64,000 nt of DNA, taken from contig CAYSUS010000005.1 of assembly GCA_964434165.1 (NCBI GenBank), positions 1 to 64,000 of the forward strand. The letters are read 5' to 3'. How positions within the stretch are numbered: the first letter of the stretch is position 1; each line of letters starts with the position of its first letter. A program made the translations under genes and the position numbers. This document shows positions 1-7,628 of this stretch, one piece after another. The DNA is from CAYSUS01 sp964434165. Its GTDB lineage: Bacteria; Planctomycetota; Planctomycetia; Pirellulales; Thermoguttaceae. The notes beneath the pieces were generated by a model, which was given only the letters and a program-made list of their open reading frames with translations, did not search any database and was not told the DNA's origin.

Positions 1-135
1 GAGCATGGCCAGGGCCACGCGGTCCTTGATGCTTCCGCCCGGATTGAGGAACTCGGCCTTCGCGTAGATGCTCTCGTGCCGCAGCCGGATGAGGGGCGTG
101 TTTCCAATGAGATTGAGGATGTTGTCGGTGAGCAT
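1..135 (-). CDS. Cysteine synthase / cystathionine beta-synthase family protein, N-terminal part
   Basis: Only the first 45 codons lie in the window; the gene runs off the left edge. The translation starts at the ATG at 135 and shows the conserved entry motif IGNTPLIRL (residues 10-18) and NPGGSIKDR (31-39). The lysine in SIKD is the residue that binds pyridoxal phosphate in this fold-type II family. These enzymes make cysteine from O-acetylserine and sulfide or condense serine with homocysteine; the N-terminus alone cannot tell which. A -10/-35 pair lies about 45-75 bases upstream. No strong Shine-Dalgarno sequence is visible. Confidence 0.85.
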   Translation of the reverse strand, partial: MLTDNILNLIGNTPLIRLRHESIYAKAEFLNPGGSIKDRVALAML

Positions 136-152
136 GAGATGGCGGGTTCGCT

Positions 153-605
153 GTGCGCCTGGGGGGGCTAGGCAAGTCGGAGTATAGCATCGGTGGGATA
201 GGGAGTCACGGCGGGTTTTTCGGCCGACAACCCCTCTGTTTGGCGGGTTCAATTGCGGACCTCGTGGTCCTCACGCCCGACCGCTTCCACGTCGATCGCA
301 ACGAGCATTTCGACGGGGCACCGACCGTGGTCGTCGAGATCCAAAGTCCCGGCGACGAGGCCCGCGAGAAGCTGCCGTTCTATGCCGCGATCGGCACACC
401 CGAGGTGTGGATCATCGATCGCGACTCGAAGTCGGCGGAAGTCCTGATTCTCAAGGACGATGGCTACGTCCAGCGATCGCCAGGCGAGGACCGCTGGCTC
501 CGCAGTCCAGCCACCGGGATCGAATTGCAGCCAAAACCAACGGGCAAACTGGCCATTCGAATCGCCGGCCAGCCGGAAACCACGGCGCGGCTGCCGGAGG
601 ACTGA
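153..605 (+). pseudogene. 5'-truncated Uma2-type (DUF820) endonuclease-like remnant
   Basis: The reading frame gives 150 residues, but only those after about residue 33 (from about position 249) resemble the Uma2 fold. The family elements PTVVVEIQSPGDEAREK and GTPEVWIIDRDS are present, which are the C-terminal half with the PD-(D/E)xK-like acidic residue and lysine. The N-terminal half, normally near 80-90 residues, is missing. The first 30 residues look like non-coding sequence and cover the divergent promoter at 181-209, so the formal GTG start at 153 is probably not real. Uma2 genes are abundant in planctomycetes and their cellular role is unknown. A short intact protein is possible, but a decayed copy is more likely. 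Two more Uma2 loci lie at 11579-12201 (broken) and 32910-33545 (intact). Confidence 0.6.
181..209 (-). promoter_or_regulatory. Predicted sigma70-type promoter for the cysteine synthase-like gene
   Basis: Read on the minus strand there is a -35 hexamer GTGACT (204-209, four of six matches to TTGACA), a 17-base spacer, and a -10 hexamer TATACT (181-186). The predicted start would leave a leader of about 40 bases before the ATG at 135. The same core, ATGCTATACTC, recurs upstream of the minus-strand gene starting at 3143. Prediction from sequence only. Confidence 0.45.
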
Positions 606-639
606 AGATCGGAGCCTCGGCCCCTTCCGGACCCGTCCC

Positions 640-672
640 AGACTTCCGAAGTCTCAAAGACTTCGGAAGTCT
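640..672. terminator. Perfect 15-bp inverted repeat between convergent genes, likely bidirectional terminator
   Basis: AGACTTCCGAAGTCT (640-654), a three-base loop CAA, and AGACTTCGGAAGTCT (658-672) form a perfect 15-bp stem. Each arm is itself a palindrome around its central base, so the element can fold as one long hairpin or two small ones. It sits between the Uma2 remnant ending at 605 and the convergent gene ending at 675, the position expected of a shared terminator. There is no long T tract. Confidence 0.6.
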
Positions 673-674
673 TC

Positions 675-1376
675 TCAGCCTTGGTAATTCGCCAGGTGCC
701 GCTCGGCCGCGCGGACCCGCTCCAGCTGCTCGGCCAGCTCCCCGCTGGAGAGAAGCCGCGCCGCGGCACCGGTTTCCATTTCACCCTGGGAGAGGACGGC
801 CACGTGCATCGGCCCTTGAGCCCGGCCCGGAGCCAACTCGATCACGTGACGGAGCGTCCAGACGACCGCGAGCGTCGCATGCTCCATGCGCAAAGGCCCG
901 CTCGAGAAAAGCGTCCTCCGGAGCAACGCGAGCAGTGACTCGGCCGCCGCCCGGCCCGGCCCCATCGCGGCGTACCACGACTCCGCCCCCAGGAACTCCG
1001 GCTGGAGGTCGCCCATCCCGAACTGGCAGAGGCGCGGGCCGGAGGCGCAGGCGAAACCGGCCAGGGCCCCGAATCCGCGCAAGTCGCCGCGGGTGCGGGC
1101 GAACTCGTCAAGCGCCTCGGCGGCGATGCTCCGGGCGATCACCTCAGGCGACCACTCGTGGAAGCGGGAATCCTCGCGGAGCTCGGCCAGCACCTGCTCG
1201 AACCGCTGCCCCAGCCCCACCGGTCCCGTGCAGGCGGCCACGAGGTCGCCCCCGAGCACCGCGACCTTGCGAAGTGGACGGTGCGCGGCCGGCGGGTCGT
1301 CCGCAAGACTCGGCCGCGAGCTATCCGAGCCGACGACCACGCCGTCGGAGCAGAGGATTCCTACGATCAGGCCCAT
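675..1376 (-). CDS. Proteasome-fold (Ntn-hydrolase-like) protein
   Basis: A protein of 233 residues. It begins MGLIVGILCSDGVVVGSDS, which matches the opening two strands of proteasome-type proteins (xxVGI, then DGVVxxSDS); the C-terminal part forms a repeated alpha/beta pattern compatible with the fold. Active family members expose an N-terminal Thr, Ser or Cys as nucleophile. Here residues 1-4 are Met-Gly-Leu-Ile, so no usual nucleophile is seen and peptidase activity is doubtful. The ATG at 1376 is chosen over longer frames because AGGAG lies about ten bases upstream and the fold begins right there. The gene stands alone and converges on the Uma2 remnant. Family-level call only; the function is not known. 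Confidence 0.7.
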   Translation of the reverse strand: MGLIVGILCSDGVVVGSDSSRPSLADDPPAAHRPLRKVAVLGGDLVAACTGPVGLGQRFEQVLAELREDSRFHEWSPEVIARSIAAEALDEFARTRGDLRGFGALAGFACASGPRLCQFGMGDLQPEFLGAESWYAAMGPGRAAAESLLALLRRTLFSSGPLRMEHATLAVVWTLRHVIELAPGRAQGPMHVAVLSQGEMETGAAARLLSSGELAEQLERVRAAERHLANYQG

Positions 1377-1753
1377 CGATACGTGTCTCCTAATGCGGTA
1401 CGACCGCAACCGAATGGGGAATGCTCCCTCAACTGGACCGCTCCCGTTGGTCGCTCGGTCGGACATGCGCGCATCACGCGCTCATGTCCCGCCGTAAGAC
1501 TTTGACCCGGAGCAGGCGCACTCCGTGCCGTCCGCTTCCCCGCGGACCGCTTTTCGGTCGCCGGTCTTCACGAACACGGCAATGCCCGCCGGGGGTCGGA
1601 AGCACACGGTAGCCTCCACGAGCGGCTCGTCCCGTCGTTTTCGGGCTGAGGATTGCGCACTGAGGAGGAGGCGAAGAGGGAATACTCGAAAATCCCGGGA
1701 ATCGGTCGCCGCTGGTCGGCCTGCGAGGGCTGTGCATGCACACGTCGTAAGGA
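1377..1753. other. Intergenic stretch without a convincing gene
   Basis: About 380 bases separate the proteasome-fold gene from the repeat at 1754. The frames crossing it give low-complexity, Arg- and Pro-rich translations without recognisable domains, and none has a good ribosome binding site. It presumably carries the upstream region of the minus-strand gene starting at 1376; no clear -10/-35 pair was found. Confidence 0.5.
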
Positions 1754-1797
1754 CGCCCTCACCCCCGGCCCCTGCCGCATGCGGGCGAGGGGAGGAG
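1754..1797 (-). repeat. Dispersed palindromic GC-rich repeat, copy 1
   Basis: Read on the minus strand this is a stem-loop (CCCTCGCCCGC facing GCGGCAGGGG) followed by CCGGGGGTGAGGGCG. A second copy with the same order, stem-loop then CGGGGGTGAGGGCG, occurs at 32823-32866. This copy lies directly downstream of the oxidoreductase gene ending at 1800 and may act as its transcription stop. Similar elements are common in intergenic regions of environmental bacteria. Confidence 0.5.
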
Positions 1798-1799
1798 AG

Positions 1800-3143
1800 C
1801 TACACCTCGAGCTTCCACGGAGCGCGGTACTTCTTCGTCACCAGGGCGTCGGCCTCGGGATCGTCGCGCACTCTCTCCCTCTCGGCGTCCCAGCGGATGG
1901 TGCGTCCGACCTTCCAGGCGATGTTCATCAGGTGCCCCGGATTGCTGGCCAGGTGGCCGCACTCCACGTCGTCGGGCGACTTCTCGCGCGTGCGCACGCT
2001 GTGGAGGAAGACCTCCGCGTGGGCCTTGAGGCTCTCGACGTGGACGTTCTTGGTATACGCGTTGCGCTCGCTCTGGATCTCTTCGCCCAGCTTCTTGCCG
2101 CCGGTCGCCTCGGCCGAGATCGTGTAGCCGCTGCGGTCGAGGATCATCGAGGCCTCGGTGCCGAGGAAGCACTTTCCGTGCGAACGGTGCTCGCGCCGGC
2201 ACCCGCCGCGGAACGTGTACTGGAGCAGAGCCCCCTTGCCGGCGACCGGGCCGGGCGCGAGCTCGACGACGCCGGAGAAGGTGTCGGGCCACTCGCAGTT
2301 GGTCGGCTCGAAGCACTTGAAGCCGCCCATCGCCGTGGCGGCCACGGGGGCCGGGTTGCCCAGGGCCCACAGCACGATGTCGTAGTGGTGGACGGCCCAG
2401 TCGAGCTGCCAGGCCCCGGCGTAGTCGAAGAACCAGTAGTGCCGGGCGAAGCGGTTCGGGTTGTAAGGCACCTTGGGCGACGGACCGAGCCAGAAGTCCC
2501 AGTCCAGCTCCGGGGGCGGGTCGCAGTCGGGCGGATTGCCGAACCCGGGGTAGAAGTAGTCGTAGTCCCAGACCTTGACCTCGGAGATCTCGCCCAGCTT
2601 GCCGGCGCGGATCGCCTCGACCGCCTTCCGGTAATGGGGCCAGGACCGCTGCTGCGTGCCGATCTGCACGATGCGGTTGTACTTCCGGGCGGCCTCGACC
2701 GCGGCGCGGCCCTCGCCGATCGAGGTGCCCAGCGGCTTCTCCACGTACACGTCCTTGCCGGCCTGGCAGGCGTGGATCGTCGGCAGCACGTGCCAGTGGC
2801 CGTTGGTGGCCACGATCACCGCGTCGATGTCCTTGCTCGCCAGCATCTCGCGGTAGTCGCGGCAGGTGCGGACCTTCTCGCCGCCGAACTGCTTCTGGGC
2901 CTGGGCCATGCGCCCCGCGTGCAGGTCGCACACGGCCGCGATCCGCGTCCCCTCGCAAAGCGCGTGGGCGCTGGCCACCGCGCGTCCCTCGCCGCCGCAA
3001 CCGATCAGGCCGATGTGGATCGTGTCGTTGGGGCCGGGCCTGGCCGGGCTGTCCTGGGCGAACGTGCGGGCGCCCATCCACGTGGCCGCGGCCGTGGCGG
3101 CGGTGGTGCCGAGGAACTCGCGGCGCGAGGGATGCATTTCCAT
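1800..3143 (-). CDS. Exported Gfo/Idh/MocA-family oxidoreductase with Tat signal
   Basis: A protein of 447 residues. The N-terminus SRREFLG followed by an Ala-rich stretch is a twin-arginine signal, so the folded protein is expected outside the cytoplasm. The nucleotide-binding Rossmann motif GLIGCGGEG follows, and then YVEKPLGT, the EKP motif typical of the family. The C-terminal half is the usual alpha/beta substrate domain. Relatives oxidise or reduce sugars and polyols with NAD(P), or act on glycosidic bonds with bound NAD; the substrate cannot be named. Start at 3143: GGAG lies about nine bases upstream and the Tat signal begins there, while a much longer upstream frame covers the promoter at 3223-3252. 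A second ATG two codons in is possible. Confidence 0.88.
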   Translation of the reverse strand: MEMHPSRREFLGTTAATAAATWMGARTFAQDSPARPGPNDTIHIGLIGCGGEGRAVASAHALCEGTRIAAVCDLHAGRMAQAQKQFGGEKVRTCRDYREMLASKDIDAVIVATNGHWHVLPTIHACQAGKDVYVEKPLGTSIGEGRAAVEAARKYNRIVQIGTQQRSWPHYRKAVEAIRAGKLGEISEVKVWDYDYFYPGFGNPPDCDPPPELDWDFWLGPSPKVPYNPNRFARHYWFFDYAGAWQLDWAVHHYDIVLWALGNPAPVAATAMGGFKCFEPTNCEWPDTFSGVVELAPGPVAGKGALLQYTFRGGCRREHRSHGKCFLGTEASMILDRSGYTISAEATGGKKLGEEIQSERNAYTKNVHVESLKAHAEVFLHSVRTREKSPDDVECGHLASNPGHLMNIAWKVGRTIRWDAERERVRDDPEADALVTKKYRAPWKLEV

Positions 3144-3222
3144 GAGCGGTCTCCAGGGGGCCTGGCGGCTCCCTGCGGAAGGCAGGAGAGGGCCGCCGCG
3201 ACTTGCGCGGCAGAAAGCGTCG

Positions 3223-3252
3223 AGTATAGCATCCGGTCGAGCCGGCTGTCGC
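3223..3252 (-). promoter_or_regulatory. Predicted promoter for the Gfo/Idh/MocA gene
   Basis: On the minus strand, -35 GCGACA (3247-3252), an 18-base spacer and -10 TATACT (3223-3228). The -10 lies within ATGCTATACTC, the same 11-mer found upstream of the cysteine synthase-like gene. It predicts a leader of about 70 bases. Confidence 0.4.
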
Positions 3253-3314
3253 CCGCTCGGCAAACGGACGGCTCGCCGCCGGGCCGCGAGTGTGTTTTTC
3301 CAGGCGCGGGCGGC

Positions 3315-3320
3315 TATAAT
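3315..3320 (+). promoter_or_regulatory. Candidate -10 box for the SHD1/PQQ gene
   Basis: A perfect TATAAT lies 41 bases before the ATG at 3362 in otherwise GC-rich sequence. No good -35 is seen at 16-18 bases; a T-rich run (3295-3299) precedes it. This and the minus-strand promoter at 3223-3252 form a divergent promoter region. Confidence 0.4.
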
Positions 3321-3361
3321 CGGATTTCTGTCCCACCTTCCTCCTTGGAGTCCCGCCCACC

Positions 3362-4810
3362 ATGTCCGCACGAAACGCCCTCGGTTTGCTCGCCGGCCTG
3401 GCCGTGGCCTCCACGGCGCTGCTGCTGCCCGCCCAGGAGAGCGGTGGGGCGCCCACGCGGTTCTGGACCGACGCCAGCGGCAAGTACCGCATCCGCGCGT
3501 CGCTGGAGGAGTTGACCGAGGACAGCGTCCGCCTGAAAAAGGAGGACGGCTCGATCATCGCGGTCCCCATCGAAAGGCTGAGCAGGCTGGACCAGCGCTA
3601 CCTCGAGCGCCAGCGGAGCCTCCCGCCGCCGGCCGCCGAAGAGCCGGCGACGCCGAAGGCGGGCGCGGCCGACTGGCCCACGTTCCGTGGACGCAGCCGC
3701 GACGGCAAGTCGCCCGACACGGGCCTGCTCAAGCAGTGGCCCGAAGGCGGGCCCAAGCTGCTTTGGAAGGTAAGCGACCTGGGCAAGGGCTTCTCCAGCG
3801 TGACGGTCGCCGACGGGGTGATCTACATCACCGGGGCGGTCGGCGAGGCGCTCGTGATGCACGCCTTCGATCTGGATGGAAAGCCCCTGTGGAAGGTCCA
3901 GCACGGCCCCGCGTGGCTGAAGAACTACGACGGGGCGCGCGGCTCGGTGACCATCGACGAGGGACGGCTGTACCTGCTCTCCGGGCATGGGCTGCTGGCC
4001 TCCTACGACGCGAAGACCGGCAAGAAGATCTGGAACCGGGACGCCAGGGAGTTCGGCGGCAAGCCCGGCGGCTGGGGCTATGCCGAGACCCCGCTGATCC
4101 TCGACGGCGCGGTCGTGTTCAAGCCGGGCGGTCAGAACTGCATCGTCGCCTTGGACAAGAAGAGCGGTCGCGACCTCTGGGCCAGCCGCGGGTTTTCGGC
4201 CGGCCCGGAATACAGCTCGTGCCTGGCCTTCCGCCACGGCGGCGTGGAGATGATCGCCACCGGCACCCGATCCGGATTGGTCTGCGTCAGCGCCAATGGC
4301 GGACAGCTTCTGTGGGCCAACGACTTCTCGGCCAACAACACGGCCAACTGCCCCACGCCGGCCTACGCCGACGGCCACCTGTTCTGGGCCAACGGCTATG
4401 GCAAGGGCGGCATCTGCATGAGGCTCGGTCCCGGCGGATCGGCACAGGAGGCCTGGAGGAGCCGCGACATGGTCTGCCACCACGGCGGCTACGTGATCCA
4501 CGAGGGGCACATTTACGGCAACAACGAGAGGGGCGCGATCTGCGTCGACCTGAAGACCGGCCAAACGAAATGGCAGGAGAGGGCCGTGGGCAAAGGCTCG
4601 ATCTGCTGGGCCGACGACATGCTCTATCTCTTCTCCGAGAACGGCGGCCGCGCCGCGCTGGCCACCTGCTCGCCCAACGGGCTGGAGATCCGCGGCCAGA
4701 TCCAGGTCGACGGCCAGGACAAGAGCTGGGCCCATCCCGTGGTGATCGGCGGCCGGCTCTATCTCCGCTACGAGCGGAATCTGTATTGCTTTGACGTGAA
4801 GGCGGAGTGA
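3362..4810 (+). CDS. Exported SHD1 domain / PQQ-like beta-propeller protein
   Basis: A protein of 482 residues. Residues 1-25 form a signal peptide ending near LPAQ. Residues about 33-80 match the SLA1 homology domain 1 (FWTDASGKYRIRASL and later VPIERLSRLD), frequent in planctomycete exported proteins. From about residue 104 (WPTFRGRSRDG) to the end there is a WD-like beta-propeller of the PQQ type, with repeated AxDxxTGxxxW-like blades such as YDAKTGKKIWNRD. In these proteins the propeller usually does not prove that PQQ is bound; they may bind ligands or proteins at the envelope. A GGAG lies about ten bases before the ATG. It is divergent from the Gfo/Idh gene. Confidence 0.85.
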   Translation: MSARNALGLLAGLAVASTALLLPAQESGGAPTRFWTDASGKYRIRASLEELTEDSVRLKKEDGSIIAVPIERLSRLDQRYLERQRSLPPPAAEEPATPKAGAADWPTFRGRSRDGKSPDTGLLKQWPEGGPKLLWKVSDLGKGFSSVTVADGVIYITGAVGEALVMHAFDLDGKPLWKVQHGPAWLKNYDGARGSVTIDEGRLYLLSGHGLLASYDAKTGKKIWNRDAREFGGKPGGWGYAETPLILDGAVVFKPGGQNCIVALDKKSGRDLWASRGFSAGPEYSSCLAFRHGGVEMIATGTRSGLVCVSANGGQLLWANDFSANNTANCPTPAYADGHLFWANGYGKGGICMRLGPGGSAQEAWRSRDMVCHHGGYVIHEGHIYGNNERGAICVDLKTGQTKWQERAVGKGSICWADDMLYLFSENGGRAALATCSPNGLEIRGQIQVDGQDKSWAHPVVIGGRLYLRYERNLYCFDVKAE

Positions 4811-5128
4811 GGGGGTTGGTGGTTCGTGGCTGGATGAGTACGCAAGGACGGGGGTACCTGGCTGCGCGATCGCCGGCCGTCCTGCGTACTGCCGTACTTC
4901 GTACTTGCCCCCTGCCCCCTGACCCCTGTTTGCTTCTTGCCCCGGGCGGTGTTGCCTTGGGGCAACACGCCCTCGGGGCGGGTGGCGACCCGAGGGCCGC
5001 CGCGATGCGCCGCATCTTCACACTCTCAAACGAGTTGCGCCTTCGCTCCGGCCCCGCTCCTGGCACCCGGCATACGGCTTGCTTACATTGAGCTTTCAGT
5101 TCCGCAAGTCACTGCCGGGAGCCCAGTC
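4811..5128. repeat. Intergenic region with inverted repeats and a CCCCTG microsatellite
   Basis: There is no gene in these 318 bases. AGTACGCAAGGACG (4837-4850) and CGTCCTGCGTACT (4878-4890) form an imperfect inverted repeat. Then come three close copies of GTACT and a run of CCCCTG-type units (4911-4928), similar in style to the tandem repeat at 54334. At 4944-4972 a hairpin GGGC(G)GTGTTGCC / GGCAACACGCCC has a TTGG loop and may end transcription of the PQQ gene. The rest is unremarkable. Confidence 0.5.
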
Positions 5129-6268
5129 ATGGCCAGCATCGCACCGATCACCGCGGGCGCCTTTGCCGTCGACGAGGTCAACGACCTGAAGGAGCTGGCC
5201 GGTTACCGCATGCTCTGGAACGCCCTGCTGCCGCAGACACGGCGGGCCACGTTCTTCCAGTCGTATGATTGGCTGGTCAGCTACTGGCGGCACTTCGGCG
5301 AAGGCCAGCGGCTCCGCGTGCTGGTGGTTTCCAGCGGCGATGAGCCGCTTGGTATCCTGCCGCTGGTCGTGCGCCGCGAGAAGACCCGGATCGGCGCAAT
5401 CCGGGTGTTGACCTACCCGCTGCACGACTGGGGCTCGTTCTACGGCCCCGTCGGACCGAACGCCACGGCCACGCTTCTCGGGGCCATGCGCTACCTGCGT
5501 GGCACTCCGCGCGACTGGGACGCACTGGACCTGCGCTGGGTTGACGTGGACCACTGCGACCACGGGCGGACCGGCCATGCCATGCGCCTGGCCGGCTTCC
5601 GCGCCCACAAGCAGGTCTGGTCGCAAAGCTGCCTGGTCGAGATGCAGGGGACCTGGCAGGAGTACTACGCCGGCCGTCCCGCGAAGTGGCGGCAGAACGT
5701 GGAACGTGGCGTTCGCCGGCTTTCGGACGAGGGCGAGCTGGTCCACCTGCGGCATCGGCCCGAGCCGGCCGCGTGCGGCGACGGCGATCCGCGGTGGGAC
5801 CTCTACGACCAGTGCGAAGACCTCGCCGCGCGAAGCTGGCAGGGCAGCTCCTCCACCGGCACCACGCTGAGCCACGATTCGATCCGCCCGTTCCTCCGCG
5901 ACGTCCACGCCGCGGCCGCGCGAACCGGCTCGCTCGACCTGAACCTGCTGCTTCTCGACGGCCGGCCGATCGCCTTCCACTACAACTACGTGTACCGGGG
6001 ATCGGTCTGCGGCCTGCGCATGGGCTACGATCCGGAGGTCAGGCGATTCGGGCCGGGCACGGTCTTGCAGCGGCTGATGCTCGAGGACAGCTTCCGCCGC
6101 GGCGACCGGGTGCTCGATCTGGGGCCCGGCTCGACCGAGGTCAAGCGCCACTGGATGACCTCGGCCGCGGCCAGCTACCGCTACGCCCACTACTCGCCCG
6201 CCTCGCTCCGCAGCCAGCTCTTGCGCCTGAAGCGCTGGATGGACCAGCGGCGCGCTGACGCGGGGTGA
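5129..6268 (+). CDS. GNAT-fold acyltransferase (BioF2-like / CelD-BcsL type)
   Basis: A protein of 379 residues without a signal peptide. The N-terminal half has the motif TFFQSYDWLVSYW and the C-terminal half has LLLLDGRPIAFHYNYVYRG and GYDPEVRRFGPGTVLQRLMLED. This pattern is characteristic of the double-GNAT acyltransferases annotated as CelD/BcsL or BioF2-like. Members acylate polysaccharides or other envelope components with an acyl-CoA donor; the acceptor here is unknown. The ATG at 5129 is preferred because upstream in-frame sequence crosses the intergenic repeat. It is a single gene, facing the small membrane protein gene ending at 6396. Confidence 0.8.
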   Translation: MASIAPITAGAFAVDEVNDLKELAGYRMLWNALLPQTRRATFFQSYDWLVSYWRHFGEGQRLRVLVVSSGDEPLGILPLVVRREKTRIGAIRVLTYPLHDWGSFYGPVGPNATATLLGAMRYLRGTPRDWDALDLRWVDVDHCDHGRTGHAMRLAGFRAHKQVWSQSCLVEMQGTWQEYYAGRPAKWRQNVERGVRRLSDEGELVHLRHRPEPAACGDGDPRWDLYDQCEDLAARSWQGSSSTGTTLSHDSIRPFLRDVHAAAARTGSLDLNLLLLDGRPIAFHYNYVYRGSVCGLRMGYDPEVRRFGPGTVLQRLMLEDSFRRGDRVLDLGPGSTEVKRHWMTSAAASYRYAHYSPASLRSQLLRLKRWMDQRRADAG

Positions 6269-6395
6269 AAGGGTCTCGGCGGCGCAGGGCGGAACGGTCT
6301 GGGGAGGATCAACATCACCACGGCGAGCCGGGCCGCGTCGGTCCGGAGCGCGAGGGGCCGATTTCCGCTTCAGTCCCTGCGTTGGGCGATATCCC

Positions 6396-6767
6396 CTACG
6401 CCGCCTTGCTATCGCCTTCCTGCGACGTCTTCGCCTTCTCTTCGGACTCGGCCTGCTCGGGCGGCTCGATGCGGATCACGCCGACGACGCGGTAAGCGAT
6501 CAGAAGCACCAGGGCGCCGCCCGTCGCCGCCAGCAGACCCGGCAGGCTGATGGGGTTGATGGGCCTGCCATCGACCAGTCGGCTCAGGACGAACAGACCG
6601 ATCGTGCTCCCTGCCACGCCGACTACCAGGGTGGCCAGCGGGCCGGCCGGTTCCCTGCCGGGCACCAGGGCCCGCGCGAGCAGTCCGGCCAGAATGCCGA
6701 ACCCCAGCCAGATCAGCACGAGGTTGATCCATTGCTGGGCGGCGGGGGACAGATCGAACTCGGGCAC
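6396..6767 (-). CDS. GlsB/YeaQ/YmgE-like small membrane protein
   Basis: A protein of 123 residues with three hydrophobic helices: about residues 12-32 (INLVLIWLGFGILAGLLARAL), 43-61 (ATLVVGVAGSTIGLFVLSR) and 70-92 (PGLLAATGGALVLLIAYRVVGV). The GxxAG and VxGxxGSxIG patterns are typical of transglycosylase-associated/GlsB-type stress membrane proteins, whose biochemical role is unclear. The C-terminal tail is charged. The GTG start at 6767 is chosen because GGGAG lies eight bases before it; longer frames add non-hydrophobic sequence with no support. It is about 120 residues against a usual 80-90, owing to a longer tail. Confidence 0.75.
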   Translation of the reverse strand: MPEFDLSPAAQQWINLVLIWLGFGILAGLLARALVPGREPAGPLATLVVGVAGSTIGLFVLSRLVDGRPINPISLPGLLAATGGALVLLIAYRVVGVIRIEPPEQAESEEKAKTSQEGDSKAA

Positions 6768-7037
6768 CGACCGGCTCCCGTGAGGTGGGGCAAGACGTCC
6801 TCGCCCGCGCGCCGCAAATCGAACAAGTGTCCGGGGGTGGGGAAGGTGTTTCTCGCTGCGCGGGTCGTTCCGCGGGGTGCGGATGCCAAGGACTCCGCTC
6901 CCCACCGGGGAGCCGCTCCGCTTGGACGGCTGCCGCCAGGTTCGGCTCTCCACATCGCGCCCGCGGCATGGCTGGGTCGGGTCGCCGCGTACGGTGCCGC
7001 CTACGGCTTGCGGCGGTCCTTCTCTGTGCTCGGCGGA

Positions 7038-7274
7038 CTAGCGGCGCTGCAAGGCCTGTTCCTGGGCGTAGGCCTTCTGCGCGGCGGCCTCGCGAGCGAG
7101 CTTGAATTCCGGACCCGGAGCGAAGTACTGCACGTCGTCGCTCATGTAGTAGGGGCTGGGCAGGGTCTGGCCCCCGACGTCCACCTGGCAGCCGGTCAGG
7201 GCGAGGGCCGCCAGCAGGCTCAGCCCGACCAACCCGCGTCCCAGGAGGCATTTGCCTCGTTTCGAGCCGCTCAT
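7038..7274 (-). CDS. Small planctomycete-type lipoprotein
   Basis: A protein of 78 residues. A signal peptide with lipobox LALTGC ends at Cys28 (approx.), followed by a short mature part with the sequence LPSPYYMSDDVQYFAPGPEF and an Ala/Gln-rich helix to the end. I recognise this LPSPYY...VQYF.PGPEF pattern from small lipoproteins found in planctomycetes; no function is known. The start at 7274 is supported by GGAGG six bases upstream. It is a single gene, divergent from the CHAT protein gene at 7629. Confidence 0.75.
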   Translation of the reverse strand: MSGSKRGKCLLGRGLVGLSLLAALALTGCQVDVGGQTLPSPYYMSDDVQYFAPGPEFKLAREAAAQKAYAQEQALQRR

Positions 7275-7628
7275 CACAACCTCCGACGATGGATGGTTCC
7301 CTCGAAGCTCTCCACCGGACGTGTCCGGAGTATAAGACCCCCGCAACCCGTAGAACCGGTACGACCCATATCGTCTTGGTGGGCGGGGGAACTTTAGGTC
7401 CACTTGCCTGGCCGGCGCAGAAAACGGGTCGGCCAGGCGCCCCCCGGCATGTCCGGCCGAGGGGCCAGGCCGGCGCGGAGGTAAGGAGAAACGGCCGACC
7501 CTTCCGAGGGGAGGGGCGGCACAAGTCCCGGCGCTTCCGTAGTATCATAGTAGGCAGTTTGGAACAGAAGGCATCTGCGGCCCCCATCCCCTCTCTGGCC
7601 GCCCGAACGCGAGAAGGAGTTGGCAGCC

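Noticed and set aside
1474..1743. A small minus-strand frame of 89 codons in the gap after the proteasome-fold gene
   Set aside because: Arg/Pro/Gly-rich translation, no ribosome binding site and no recognisable feature.
1759..3570. Reading frames of over 500 codons overlapping the Gfo/Idh/MocA gene in other frames on both strands
   Set aside because: They are Arg/Pro/Gly- or Val/Leu/Gly-rich and carry no domain, while the chosen frame has a Tat signal, a Rossmann motif and EKP. In DNA this rich in GC, long open frames opposite real genes are expected.
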